Source: Flavobacteriales bacterium (lineage in GTDB: Bacteria > Bacteroidota > Bacteroidia > Flavobacteriales_F > PHOS-HE28). From it: a DNA stretch of 64,000 nucleotides. A program made the translations under genes and the position numbers. Under the pieces are notes generated by a model. That model did no database searches, had not been told where the DNA came from, and saw only the letters and a list, made by a program, of their open reading frames with translations. Of this stretch, positions 25,068-34,725 are shown one piece after another; position 1 is the stretch's first letter, and the number at the start of each line of letters is the position of its first letter. Where the stretch lies: the NCBI GenBank assembly GCA_016716605.1, contig JADJWA010000002.1:248001-312000 (forward strand), read 5' to 3'.

Positions 25068-27833
25068 ATGCGAACCAGAACCCTGGCCCTGCTCCTGCCC
25101 TCTGCGCTCTCACTATCCACCGCATCGGCACAGGTGGTGATCAATGAAGTGAGCGCCGCCAATTGGAGCGGGCCAACGGACAATTTCGGCGAGCGCGAGG
25201 ATTGGATCGAGCTTTTCAATGGCGGTGGTGCGGCAGCTGATCTGAGCGGATGGTACCTGAGCGACAGCCAGAACAACAACACCAAGTATCAGATCCCACC
25301 GGGCACCTCCATCGCCGCCGGCGGCAGGCTGGTGGTCTGGTGCAGCGGCCGGGGAACAACCGCAGCGCCTCTGCACACCAACTTCAAGATCACGCAGGCA
25401 GCAGGTGAGCGCGCTGTGCTGAGCAACGCATCCGGGACGATCGTTGATAATTACCAGATCGCCAATACCACACAGGCCGATCACAGCTGGGGGCGCACCA
25501 CCGATGGCGCAGCGACCTGGAGCCTCTTCCTGACCCCCACCCCGAACGCGGCGAATGCCGGAGCGAGCCCATCGTACTACGCGGCAACTCCCACCATGAG
25601 CCAGCCCTCAGGCTACCATGCGACTCCGATCAATGTGACCTTGAGCGCGGCGGGTGCGGGCATCACCATCAGGTACACCACCGATGGGAGCACTCCTACG
25701 GCCGCGAGCACGGCGTATGCGGGCCCGATTGCCATCAACGCCACGACAGTGCTCCGCGCCCGCGCATTCAGCGCCACACCGGGCGTTCCGCCGAGCTTCG
25801 TGGAGACCAACACCTACTTCATCAACCAGACGCATACCCTGCCCGTCCTGAGCTGCAGCGGCGATCAAGTGACCACCTTGCTCAATGGCAACGGCGGCAT
25901 CGAGCCCATTGGAGTACTCGAGTACTTCGGGGCGAACGGCGTTCTGCGCGATAAGACCGCCTGCACCTTCGACGAGCATGGCCAGGATAGCTGGGCCTAC
26001 CAGCACCGCGGCTTCGACTTCGTGGCGCGCGACCAGTTCGGCCAGAACGATGGCATACACTACCCCGTGTTCCGCACCAAGGACCGCGACCATTTCCAGC
26101 GACTGATCGTGAAGGCCTCGGCCGGCGACAATTACGATTACGGCCCCGGGCAGCCCGCGCACATTCGCGACCAGTACGTGCAGGCGTTGAGCCAGGTGGG
26201 CGAACTGAAGGTCGATGAGCGCAGCTATGAGCCCGCGATCGTTTACATCAACGGCCAGTACTGGGGCGTGTACGATGTGCGCGAGAAGGTGGATGACCAC
26301 GACTACACCAATTACTACTACGACCAGGGCGAATACGACATCCAATTCATCAAGACCTGGGGCGGTACTTGGAGCGAGTACGGCGGGCCCCAAGCCCAGA
26401 CTGATTGGGATGCGCTCGTGGCCTACATCATGGGCAATGACATGGGCGTGCAAGCCAACTTCGATTTCGTGGACAGCCAGCTCAATTGGAAGAGCCTGAT
26501 CGATTACTTCTGCCTGAACAGCTATACGGTATGCGCCGATTGGCTCAATTGGAACACCGGCTGGTGGCGAGGCTTCAACCCTGCCGGTGAGCATAAGAAA
26601 TGGGGCTATATACTCTGGGACATGGACGCCACCTTCGGGCACTACACCAACTTCACCGGAATCCCGGACCAAACGGCCAACGCCGACCCTTGCAATGTGG
26701 AGAACCTGCCCAACCCCGGCGGCCAGGGCCATACGGACATCCTCGAAAAGCTCCTTGCTGAGAACGAGGAGGTGCACGACTATTACATCAACCGCTACAT
26801 CGACTTGGGCAACACCTTGTTCAACTGCAACTTCATGCTGCCCTTCCTCGACAGCCTGATCGCCAACATCGCACCCGAGATGCCCGGCCAGGTCGCGCGT
26901 TGGAACGGAACGCTGGCCGGTTGGCAAGCCAATGTGCAGAATCTGCGCACTTTCATTGAGACCCGCTGCGTGACCATCCAGCAGGGGCTGATCGACTGCT
27001 ATACGCTGGCAGGCCCATTCCAGGTCACCTTCAACGTGGATCCGCCCCTTAGCGGCGAAATCCAGGTGAACAGCATCGTGCTGGCCAACTACCCCTTCAC
27101 CGGAACCTACTACGGTGGAATCAATACCACGCTTGCACCCATTCCAGCAACCGATTGGGTCTTCAGCCACTGGGAGATCTTCGGGGCCGATGCCCTCACG
27201 CCCAGCAACACGGATTCCTTGGTGCGCGTGAATTTCACGGATGCCGACAGCATCGTCGCGCACTTCATCCCCCCAATCCGCTACGACGTGATGCTCGATG
27301 TGGTGCCCGCCAATTCAGGCAGCATCACATTCGATGGAACCACGTACACCAGCTTCCCGGCCGTCGCTTCGGTCGGCGAGGATGTCGATGTGCCGTTCAA
27401 CATCAATCCGGCGCTGTATTACGACTTCCTATACTGGGACTTCAAGAACGACACCTTGAACACCTACGTGCCCGGAGACTCGCTCACCAAGGCGCAAGTG
27501 GCGCGCTACCTCTCCACCGATACGGTGATCGCCTACCTCAAACCGCAGGATTATGTGTTCTATGTCGCCAACGCCTTCACCCCGAATGGCGATGGCTACA
27601 ACGACACTTTCAAGCCTATCATCAATGTGGTGGACCTGGAGACCTACGAGTTGAACATCTTCGATCGCTGGGGCGGCATCATTTGGAGCAGCAATGATCC
27701 ATGGGCCGAATGGGACGGCCAAGCCGGTGGCAAGGAGGTACCAGGAGGCGTCTATGCCTGGCAGGCCTACGCCGTGGACGCCATCAAGAAGGACCGCTAC
27801 GAGCTGTTCGGACACGTGACCATCGTGCGTTAG
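25068..27833 (+). CDS. Secreted CotH-kinase-like protein with lamin-tail domain and T9SS type B sorting domain
   Basis: 921 residues. Order: signal peptide (about 1-23, ending TASAQ), lamin-tail domain (about 24-140, VVINEVSAAN ... DWIELFNGGG), chitobiase/HEX C-terminal-like module (about 165-250, ITIRYTTDGSTPTAAS), CotH domain (about 260-640; GFDFVARDQFGQ, DQYVQALSQ, YWGVYDVREKVDD, LWDMDATFGHY), two InlB-like repeat segments, and a gliding-associated type B C-terminal domain (NAFTPNGDGYNDTF, IFDRWGGIIW, GVYAWQA). CotH proteins are atypical protein kinases in spore coats; in secreted Bacteroidota proteins their role is unknown. Export through the T9SS is expected. Confidence 0.9.
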   Translation: MRTRTLALLLPSALSLSTASAQVVINEVSAANWSGPTDNFGEREDWIELFNGGGAAADLSGWYLSDSQNNNTKYQIPPGTSIAAGGRLVVWCSGRGTTAAPLHTNFKITQAAGERAVLSNASGTIVDNYQIANTTQADHSWGRTTDGAATWSLFLTPTPNAANAGASPSYYAATPTMSQPSGYHATPINVTLSAAGAGITIRYTTDGSTPTAASTAYAGPIAINATTVLRARAFSATPGVPPSFVETNTYFINQTHTLPVLSCSGDQVTTLLNGNGGIEPIGVLEYFGANGVLRDKTACTFDEHGQDSWAYQHRGFDFVARDQFGQNDGIHYPVFRTKDRDHFQRLIVKASAGDNYDYGPGQPAHIRDQYVQALSQVGELKVDERSYEPAIVYINGQYWGVYDVREKVDDHDYTNYYYDQGEYDIQFIKTWGGTWSEYGGPQAQTDWDALVAYIMGNDMGVQANFDFVDSQLNWKSLIDYFCLNSYTVCADWLNWNTGWWRGFNPAGEHKKWGYILWDMDATFGHYTNFTGIPDQTANADPCNVENLPNPGGQGHTDILEKLLAENEEVHDYYINRYIDLGNTLFNCNFMLPFLDSLIANIAPEMPGQVARWNGTLAGWQANVQNLRTFIETRCVTIQQGLIDCYTLAGPFQVTFNVDPPLSGEIQVNSIVLANYPFTGTYYGGINTTLAPIPATDWVFSHWEIFGADALTPSNTDSLVRVNFTDADSIVAHFIPPIRYDVMLDVVPANSGSITFDGTTYTSFPAVASVGEDVDVPFNINPALYYDFLYWDFKNDTLNTYVPGDSLTKAQVARYLSTDTVIAYLKPQDYVFYVANAFTPNGDGYNDTFKPIINVVDLETYELNIFDRWGGIIWSSNDPWAEWDGQAGGKEVPGGVYAWQAYAVDAIKKDRYELFGHVTIVR

Positions 27834-27875
27834 CGGAACGTGGGCGTAGGCCACATGATGGCCTTGAATGTTAAA

Positions 27876-27907
27876 TTGTTCATCTTTTTTGCCCCTCGGA
27901 TGAACAA
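27876..27907 (+). repeat. Nine-base inverted repeat between two secreted-protein genes
   Basis: TTGTTCATC (27876-27884) and GATGAACAA (27899-27907) are perfect inverted copies with a 14-base loop that contains a T6 run. It could be an operator or a terminator of the upstream gene. It is in the 127-base gap before the DUF4397 gene. Confidence 0.4.
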
Positions 27908-27960
27908 TCCGATAGGTGCCGTGTTGCTTGGGTGTTGTCAAACTAAACCCGCAACACCCC

Positions 27961-30368
27961 ATGCTCCTCACACCAACTCTTCGAAACGCCTTGGCCGCTG
28001 CAGGCTTAGGCATTGGCCTTTGCGCGGACGCGCAAACCGCGCGCTTTCAAGTGATCCACAATTGCGCAGACATGAATGCTGCGGTCGTGGATGTGTATGT
28101 GAACGGCACGCTTGCCGTGCCCGATTTCGGCTTCCGCACCGCCACACCATTCATCGACCTGCCCGCCGACGTGGATTTGGACGTTGCCATAGCACCGGGC
28201 AATAGCACAAGCGTCGGTGATGCGTTGTTCACGCAGACCTTCAATCTGGCTGATGGCGAGACTTACATCGCCGTCGCCAGCGGCACACTGGGCCTTGGCG
28301 GCTACAATCCAGCAACGCCCTTCACGATCGAAGTATTCGCCGGTGCGCGCGAGACCGCCCAAGGTCCCGGCACCGATGTGCTGGCCCTGCATGGCGCCAC
28401 TGATGCCCCCACGGTTGATGTGTTCGAGAGCGCCGTGGTGAGCACCACCATCATCGATGACTTCAGCTATGGCGATTTCGCCGGCTACCTCGAATTGCCC
28501 ACGCTGGACTTCACCCTGCAAGTGCGCACCGCTGACAACAGCACCATAGTAGCCGCCTATGCCGCCCCGCTGCAGACCCTCGGCCTGCAAGGCGCTGCCC
28601 TCACCGTGCTGGCCAGCGGCTTCCTGAATCCCGCGAGCAACAGCAACGGCCCCGCATTCGGTCTTTGGGTGGCCCTGCCCAGCGGCGGCGCCTTGGTTGA
28701 ATTGCCCGCGGCCACCATCCCCACGGCGCGCATCCAAGCCATCCACAACAGCGCCGATGCCGCAGCCAGCGAAGTGGACGTTTACCTGAACGGAGCCCTT
28801 CTCGTTGACGACTTCGCCTTCCGCACCGCAACCCCCTTCGTGGATGTGCAGGCCGGAGTGGACCTCACCCTCAGCATCGCACCGAGCAACAGCACCAGCG
28901 TGGCCGATGCCATCGCTGATTTCAACTACAACCTGCCCGCCGGCGAGACCTTCATCCTGGTGGCCAACGGCATCGTGAGCGCGAGCGGCTACAACCCGGC
29001 CACGCCATTCGACATCCTCGTCTTCGCCGGTGCGCGCGAGACCGCCCAAGGACCTGGCACCGATGTGCTGGCCCTGCACGGCGCCACTGATGCCCCCACG
29101 GTTGATGTGTTCGAGAGCGCCGTGGTGAGCACCACCATCATCGATGACTTCAGCTATGGCGATTTCGCCGGCTACCTCGAATTGCCCACGCTGGACTTCA
29201 CCCTGCAAGTGCGCACCGCTGACAACAGCACCATAGTAGCCGCCTATGCCGCCCCGCTGCAGACCCTCGGCCTGCAAGGCGCTGCCCTCACCGTGCTGGC
29301 CAGCGGCTTCCTGAATCCCGCGAACAACAGCAACGGCCCCGCATTCGGCCTTTGGGTGGCCCTGCCCAGCGGCGGTGCCTTGGTTGAATTGCCCGCGGCC
29401 ACCATCCCCACGGCGCGCATCCAAGCCATCCACAACAGCGCCGATGCCGCAGCCAGCGAAGTGGACGTTTACCTGAACGGAGCCCTTCTCGTTGACGACT
29501 TCGCCTTCCGCACCGCAACCCCTTCGTGGATGTGCAGGCCGGAGTGGACCTCACCCTCAGCATCGCGCCGAGCAACAGCACCAGCGTGGCCGATGCCATC
29601 GCTGATTTCAACTACAACCTGCCCGCCGGCGAGACCTTCATCCTGGTGGCCAACGGCATCGTGAGCGCGAGCGGCTACAACCCCGCCACGCCATTCGACA
29701 TCCTCGTCTTCGCCGGTGCGCGCGAGACCGCCCAAGGTCCAGGCACCGATGTGCTCGTATTCCATGGTTGCACCGATGCCCCCACGGTTGACGTGTTCGA
29801 GAGCGCGGTGGTGAGCACCACGGTGGTGAATGACATCAGCTACGGCGAATTCGATGGCTACCTCGAGCTGCCAACCCTGGACTTCACGCTGCAGGTGCAG
29901 ACCGCTGACGGCAGCACGACCGTTGCATCCTACTCCGCGCCTTTGGAAACGCTCGGTCTGCAGGGTGCGGCCCTCACCGTGCTCGCCAGCGGCTTCCTGA
30001 ATCCCGCGAACAACAGCAACGGCCCCGCATTCGGTCTTTGGGTGGCGCTCGCGAATGGCGGCGCACTGGTCGAGCTGCCCATCGCCACGAGCGTGAGGGA
30101 GCAAGGCCCGATCGCCTCCGCGATCGCCTGGCCGAATCCAGCAACCGACCTCATCACGATCGATGTGGACGCCCTGCGCGATACCAACCTTGAAGTGGAA
30201 CTGATCGACGCCACCGGACGTGCGGCCCAGCTGTTGAGCAGCATCGCACTGAGCAGCGGCCGTTCGCAGCTGAACCTGGCTCTCAGCGCAGTCTCCAATG
30301 GCAGCTACACGCTCACTCTCCGCAGCAACGAAGGCGCGGTGAACATACCGGTCGTGATCGCGCGCTAA
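27961..30368 (+). pseudogene. DUF4397 tandem-repeat protein with T9SS type A sorting domain, frameshifted
   Basis: A secreted protein of about 802 residues if one frameshift is corrected. A signal peptide (ending CADAQ) is followed by six alternating DUF4397-like half-units (types ARIQAIHNSADAAASEVDVY and DVLALHGATDAPTVDVFE), then a T9SS type A sorting domain (WPNPATDLITIDV ... NGSYTLTLRS). The frame breaks at 29519-29522: the repeat copy at about 28831 reads GCAACCCCCTTCG (five C), here GCAACCCCTTCG (four C). Upstream of the break the frame runs on to a stop at 29664; downstream the correct frame is open from 29526. DUF4397 domains are Ig-like modules of unknown function on surface proteins. 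The break may be a sequencing error in a C-run. Confidence 0.85.
28351..30110 (+). repeat. 687-bp tandem coding repeat
   Basis: The same landmark (GAGACCGCCCAAGG) recurs at 28351, 29038 and 29724, giving periods of 687 and 686 bases; the second is one short because of the frameshift. The first two units are nearly identical at the DNA level, while the third diverges after about 30 bases. Each unit encodes 229 residues, two DUF4397-like halves. Confidence 0.88.
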
Positions 30369-30388
30369 GCGATCCGTCCGCCATGAGG

Positions 30389-30419
30389 AAGGGCCCCCAG
30401 AGGTTTGGTGGGGGCCCTT
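30389..30419 (+). terminator. Intrinsic terminator after the DUF4397 gene
   Basis: Perfect ten-base stem (30389-30398 with 30410-30419), 11-base loop, followed within three bases by a T6 run (30424-30429). Confidence 0.88.
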
Positions 30420-30486
30420 TCCATTTTTTCGCGAACACTTTGGAATTGAATCCGTTGACCATTGACGGTAATCCAAGCGTAACGAT

Positions 30487-30494
30487 CACCTTCG
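30487..30494 (+). promoter_or_regulatory. -7-like box abutting the CarH-like gene
   Basis: CACCTTCG, four bases before ATG 30499; same sequence and spacing as the box before the exonuclease at 20190. Confidence 0.35.
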
Positions 30495-30498
30495 TGCC

Positions 30499-31404
30499 AT
30501 GAGTCCGTACATGATGCGCTTCCACATCCGCGACCTGGAGCAATTCACCGGGGTGAAGGCCCACACCATCCGTGTGTGGGAGCGGCGCTATGGCCTGCTG
30601 AAGCCTGACCGGACCGACACCAATATCCGCACATACGACATCGATGAGCTGAAGACGATCCTCAATGTAGCCTACCTGAACCAGCGTGGTCACAAGATCT
30701 CCCGGATCGCGGCCATGCCCCAAGCTGACCGCGATCGCGCGGTGCGTGAAGCCGCATTGGCCGAGTCTTCGACCGATGGCCTGCTGAACACCTTGGTGAT
30801 GGCGATGCTCACCTTCGATGAGGAGCTCTTCGAGCGGAGCTGTGATGCGCATGAACACGAGAACGGCTTCCGCTCGCTCATGGAGAACGTCCTGGTGAAG
30901 CTACTGGAGCGCATCGGCGTGCTGTGGCAGAGCAGCGCGATCTGCCCAGCGCAGGAGCACTTCGTGAGCAACCTGGTGCGTCAACGGCTGATCGTTGGAG
31001 CCGCCCGTCTGCCAAGGGTTGCTGGTGGGGGGCCGCTCAATGTGCTCTACCTGCCGGAAGAGGAGATCCATGAACTGGGCCTGCTCTACTTGCATTACCT
31101 GCTGCGCGCGAAGGGTGAGCGCACGGTCTATCTCGGCCAGAGCGTGCCGCGCGGCGACCTGGTGCAGGTGGCCGGCTTGTACGCCGGGCCCATCCGTTTC
31201 ATCACGCTGCTGGTGGTGCGACCTGGACCGGATGAGGCGCTCGATTACCTCCGCGCATTGCGGGCATCGATGCCCGATGAGCGCATGAGCTTCGTTGCAG
31301 CAGGCATGCCCCTGCACGGGATCATGCCCGAAGACGCACCGCCCGGATTCACATTGCACCGCGACTTGGCCAGCACGATCACGGCTATCGCCGGTCCGCG
31401 CTAA
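30499..31404 (+). CDS. MerR-family regulator with B12-binding domain (CarH/LitR-like)
   Basis: 301 residues: an N-terminal MerR winged helix (FHIRDLEQFTGVKAHTIRVW, ERRYGLLKPDRTDTNIRTY), a four-helix bundle, and a Rossmann-like cobalamin-binding domain. The CarH signature W-x9-EH is intact (Trp143, Glu153, His154), and the lower-ligand segment EEIHELG supplies His191. CarH-type proteins repress genes in the dark as adenosylcobalamin-bound tetramers and release DNA in light; in related bacteria they control carotenoid genes. No carotenoid genes are in this window, so the target is unknown. The stop overlaps the convergent FAD oxidase gene. Confidence 0.9.
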   Translation: MSPYMMRFHIRDLEQFTGVKAHTIRVWERRYGLLKPDRTDTNIRTYDIDELKTILNVAYLNQRGHKISRIAAMPQADRDRAVREAALAESSTDGLLNTLVMAMLTFDEELFERSCDAHEHENGFRSLMENVLVKLLERIGVLWQSSAICPAQEHFVSNLVRQRLIVGAARLPRVAGGGPLNVLYLPEEEIHELGLLYLHYLLRAKGERTVYLGQSVPRGDLVQVAGLYAGPIRFITLLVVRPGPDEALDYLRALRASMPDERMSFVAAGMPLHGIMPEDAPPGFTLHRDLASTITAIAGPR

Positions 31405-32816
31405 GGGAGCACCTTGCCGGGATTCATGATCCCGTGCGGATCAAAGGCTCGCTTGATCGCGCGCATGAGCTCCAGCTGGGCCGTGTTGAAGGCAATGCAC
31501 ATGTAGGGCCGCTGCACCAGGCCGATGCCGTGCTCTCCGCTGAGCGTGCCGCCGAGCGATACGGTGAGCTCGAAGATCTCACGGATGGCTTTAGGAAGTT
31601 CGTTCTCCCAGAAAGCATCGGTAAGCTCGCCTTTGATGATGTTCACGTGCAGGTTCCCATCACCGGCATGGCCATAGCACACGCTGCTGAAGCCATAACG
31701 CGCACCGACCTCCTTCACGCCCTTGAGCAAGCGAGGCAGCTCATAGCGTGGCACCACGGTATCCTCTTCCTTATAGACACTGTGCGCCTTCACGCTCACG
31801 GGCACACTGCGCCGCATGCGCCACAGGGCATCCTTCTCAGCTGTGGTCTCGGCGAAGAGCACCTCGCCCGCCTCGTGCATCTCCATCACCCCTACGATGG
31901 TCTCGCAGTCGCGCATGATCGCATCGGCATGGTCGCCATCCACCTCGATGAGCAGATAAGCGCCCGGAGCCGTTGAGAGCTGTGAAGGCAGGCCATCGGT
32001 GTGTTTCATCGTCCATGCGACCGCGTCGCGCTCGATGAACTCCATGGCGCTGGGCGTCACCCCGGCTCGGAAGGTGGCGCTCACGGCTTCACACGCCTTC
32101 TCCGCGCTGGCGAAGGGAACCAGCATGAGGCGCGTCTCCTTCGGCATGGGCACCAGCCGCAGCACGGCCTTGGTGATCACACCGAGCGTGCCTTCGCTGC
32201 CCACCAACAGGCGGGTGAGGTCGTAGCCGGTGGCGTTCTTCAAAGTGTTGGAACCAGTCCGGATCACTTCGCCATTGGGCAGCACCACCTCGAGATTGAG
32301 CACGAAGTCGCGCGTGACGCCGTACTTCACGGCCCGCGGTCCGCCGGCGTTCTCCGCGATGTTGCCGCCGATGGTGCAGCTGCCGCGGCTGCTGGGGTCG
32401 GGCGGGTAGTAAAGGCCTTTGGCGGACACGGCCTCCTGCAGCACCTGGGTGATCACGCCCGGCTGCACCGTCACTTGCAGGTTGCGCTCATCGATTTCCT
32501 CGATGGCATTCATCCTGTCCAGGGCGAGGCCCACACCGCCGCGAACGCTGAGGGCGCCCCCGCTGAGTCCGGTCCTGCCGCCGATGGGGGTGATCGGAAT
32601 GTGATTCTCCGCGCAGATCCGAACCACCGCGCTCACCTGCTCGGTGCTCGTGGGCCGCGCTACCACAGCGGGCGGAAAGCTGAGGTCTTCGGTCTCGTCG
32701 TGGCCATAAGCAGAGCGCATCTCCTCGGAGCGCGAAATGCCATCAGCACCGAGTGCGTTCAAGAGGTCCCGGTAAATGGGGTCGCTCACTTCGATACGGG
32801 GACTGGTGCTTGCCAT
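31401..32816 (-). CDS. FAD-linked oxidase, GlcD/D-lactate dehydrogenase type
   Basis: 471-residue flavoprotein of the FAD-binding-4 / VAO family. The PP-loop and FAD contacts are seen in PITPIGGRTGLSGGAL, DPSSRGSCTIGGNIAENAGG and LVGSEGTLGVIT; the C-terminal substrate domain contains YGHAGDGNLHVNI and SGEHGIGLVQRPYM. Typical reactions are oxidation of glycolate, D-lactate or D-2-hydroxyglutarate; the substrate cannot be fixed from sequence. The ATG at 32816 follows a minus-strand box CAACTTCG at 32828-32821 by four bases. The 218-base gap 32817-33034 holds nothing else recognisable. Confidence 0.9.
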   Translation of the reverse strand: MASTSPRIEVSDPIYRDLLNALGADGISRSEEMRSAYGHDETEDLSFPPAVVARPTSTEQVSAVVRICAENHIPITPIGGRTGLSGGALSVRGGVGLALDRMNAIEEIDERNLQVTVQPGVITQVLQEAVSAKGLYYPPDPSSRGSCTIGGNIAENAGGPRAVKYGVTRDFVLNLEVVLPNGEVIRTGSNTLKNATGYDLTRLLVGSEGTLGVITKAVLRLVPMPKETRLMLVPFASAEKACEAVSATFRAGVTPSAMEFIERDAVAWTMKHTDGLPSQLSTAPGAYLLIEVDGDHADAIMRDCETIVGVMEMHEAGEVLFAETTAEKDALWRMRRSVPVSVKAHSVYKEEDTVVPRYELPRLLKGVKEVGARYGFSSVCYGHAGDGNLHVNIIKGELTDAFWENELPKAIREIFELTVSLGGTLSGEHGIGLVQRPYMCIAFNTAQLELMRAIKRAFDPHGIMNPGKVLP

Positions 32817-33034
32817 GCGGCGAAGTTGCGCATCGGATCGGACCGTAACGACGAACGCCGGGCGCGTGGCGGTGCATGAGAAGCTCCGGCCCCTCCTTGG
32901 GGCTGGCGGCCCTATCGCCGTTGACCGCCACGGATGCACCGTGCCCGAAATCAATTGCGGCGTTTCGCACCGAAAGCAGGTGGGAGCTGATGCAATGGTG
33001 AAGTGCGCAATGTCAATCCATCATCCCTGGCGGA

Positions 33035-34153
33035 TCACTTCGCATCCCTCTTCACCCCATCACCTTTCCGTTTGAGCCGGATGTGGAAGCGCTTCTCCTT
33101 CGGCGTCTCGATCTCTTCGCCGAGCAGGTAGCCCCAGGGCTCAAGCGAAGGAACGCTGTCGCACACCACCTTCAGCATGCCGGTGATGGGGATAGCGAGC
33201 AGCATGCCGGCCACGCCCCAGAGCATGCCGAAGCCGATCAGCGCCACCAGGCTCGCGAGCGGATTGATGCTCACGCTGCTGCCCACCACCTTGGGGGTGA
33301 TGAAGTTGTTGTCGAGCGCCTGTGCCACGAGCACCACGGCCAAGGCGGCGATGGCCGCGCTATAGCTGTCCTTCGTCACCAACGCCACGAAGATCGGGAG
33401 CAAGCTGCCCAGCAGCGCGCCTACGTACGGAACCACATTGAGCACCGCGAGCATGAAGCCCAGCAGCAGCGCATACTTGAGACCGAGGAGCGCGAAACCG
33501 ATCGCGCAAAGGGAGCCGAAGATGAGCGCCACCGTGACCACGCCTTGAACGTACTTCCGTGAGAGCGCGCTGATGCGCACCATCACATCGAGCACGGCTC
33601 CTTCGCGTGTGGTGCCCAAGCGGGCGAAGAAGGTGCGGAAGCGGTCCTTCAGCAGGAGCAACAGGAACACGAAGACCGGAATGGGCGCGATAGCCGCCAG
33701 CACGGAACCGGTGCCTTGAAAGAGCTTCACGGCAGCCTGGCCCCCCCAGCTCGCTACGCCGCTGAGGTGCTCATTGAACCAAGTGATCTGCGCGCGGCGG
33801 TCCATATCGGTCTGTTCCTGCAACCAGGTGAGAAGCCACTCCCCTTTCGCAGCGAAGCGCTCCTGCAGCAGGGGCAGTTCCTTGCCGAAGCCCGCGAGTT
33901 GCCAGCCGATTACGAAGAAGAGGCCCAGGACCAGCAGCACCAGTAACAAGGTGGCCACCAGCGCACCCGCCCAACGCGGCAGCTTTCGCTCCACGCCGCG
34001 CGCCAGTGGTAACAGCAGGAAAGCGAGCAGCCCGCTCACCAGTAATTGCAGGATCAGGTCGCGGCCGTAGAAGAGCACGACCACCGTGAGCACCAGCGCC
34101 AAGAGAGTGTGCACATAGCGCTGCAGGGTATCAATTCCAGGTGCGAAGGGCAT
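33035..34153 (-). CDS. AI-2E / PerM family transporter
   Basis: 372-residue membrane protein with about eight hydrophobic helices and the family segments FVFLLLLLKDRF, YVQGVVTVALIFG, LNVVPYVGALLGS, ALDNNFITPKVVGSS and ALIGFGMLWGVAGMLLAIP. Members of this family are proposed exporters of small molecules (AI-2 in E. coli TqsA) or Na+/H+ antiporters. It has a charged Lys/Arg-rich C-terminal tail, as expected on the cytoplasmic side. Monocistronic. Confidence 0.9.
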   Translation of the reverse strand: MPFAPGIDTLQRYVHTLLALVLTVVVLFYGRDLILQLLVSGLLAFLLLPLARGVERKLPRWAGALVATLLLVLLVLGLFFVIGWQLAGFGKELPLLQERFAAKGEWLLTWLQEQTDMDRRAQITWFNEHLSGVASWGGQAAVKLFQGTGSVLAAIAPIPVFVFLLLLLKDRFRTFFARLGTTREGAVLDVMVRISALSRKYVQGVVTVALIFGSLCAIGFALLGLKYALLLGFMLAVLNVVPYVGALLGSLLPIFVALVTKDSYSAAIAALAVVLVAQALDNNFITPKVVGSSVSINPLASLVALIGFGMLWGVAGMLLAIPITGMLKVVCDSVPSLEPWGYLLGEEIETPKEKRFHIRLKRKGDGVKRDAK

Positions 34154-34269
34154 GGGCGAGGGTTCAGAGTGCCGAGTGATCCGGACGGCTCAAGAGCAGG
34201 ATCAACGCTTCAAGCCTGCTTCAAGCTGCATTGGCATGGCGAAGATGCGCAACCGCCACCAATGAAGAA

Positions 34270-34291
34270 GCCCCCCGAATGCTCGGAGGGC
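34270..34291 (-). terminator. Terminator of rpmE2 (minus strand)
   Basis: Nine-pair stem (34270-34278 with 34283-34291, one G-U pair on the minus-strand RNA), four-base loop, then TTCTTCATT on the minus strand. The rest of gap 34154-34312 is empty. Confidence 0.7.
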
Positions 34292-34312
34292 CTTGCTTCA
34301 TGAACGATCAGC

Positions 34313-34579
34313 TTATTCGGCCTTCTTCGCCGAGTGCTTCGCGTAGCGCTTGTTGAATTTATCAACCCGCCCTGCGGTGTCCACCAGCATCATCTTGCCG
34401 GTGTAGAAGGGGTGGCTGGTATGGCTGATGTCGAGCTTCACGAGCGGGTACTCGTTGCCATCCTCCCACTTCATGCTCTCTTTGGTGGCGGCGCAGCTCT
34501 TGCCGATGAACATGTACTCGTTGCTCATGTCCTTGAAAACCACCGTGCGGTAGTTCTCGGGGTGGATGCCTTTCTTCAT
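34313..34579 (-). CDS. rpmE2: Type B 50S ribosomal protein L31
   Basis: 88-residue L31 paralogue lacking the CxxC zinc motif of type A, hence type B. Diagnostic sequence: MKKGIHPENYRTVVFKDMS, SHPFYTG and GRVDKFNKRY. In many bacteria type B L31 replaces zinc-dependent L31 during zinc limitation, but in Bacteroidota it is generally the main copy. The start ATG 34579 matches the family; the in-frame upstream start would add 14 Arg/Ala-rich residues. A good promoter lies upstream and a terminator downstream. Confidence 0.96.
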   Translation of the reverse strand: MKKGIHPENYRTVVFKDMSNEYMFIGKSCAATKESMKWEDGNEYPLVKLDISHTSHPFYTGKMMLVDTAGRVDKFNKRYAKHSAKKAE

Positions 34580-34618
34580 GGCCTTTCTCGTTATGGCCGC
34601 CCTCCTGCGAGCGGGGCG

Positions 34619-34648
34619 CAAATTTAACCGTTAACCTCATTCGGACAA
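34619..34648 (-). promoter_or_regulatory. Bacteroidota-type promoter of rpmE2
   Basis: On the minus strand TTG (34648-34646), 19 bases, then TAAATTTG (34626-34619), a perfect -33/-7 pair, 39 bases before the ATG. Confidence 0.7.
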
Positions 34649-34711
34649 GCCCTAGGGACATCCCTAAGGCAATGATCTTCCCGTTCGTGCGTATGGGCAT
34701 TCGGTTCCGGC

Positions 34712-34719
34712 CATCTTTG
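34712..34719 (+). promoter_or_regulatory. -7-like box before the beta-helix lipoprotein
   Basis: CATCTTTG ending six bases before TTG 34726; helps choose that start. Confidence 0.35.
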
Positions 34720-34725
34720 CCCGCC

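Noticed and set aside
28006..29433. Minus-strand frame with internal repeats opposite the DUF4397 gene
   Set aside because: Its repeats are the complement of the DUF4397 units; no start context or known domain.
28351..30110. CRISPR-like or mobile direct repeats
   Set aside because: The units are 687 bases, coding and in frame, with DUF4397 sequence; no spacer pattern.
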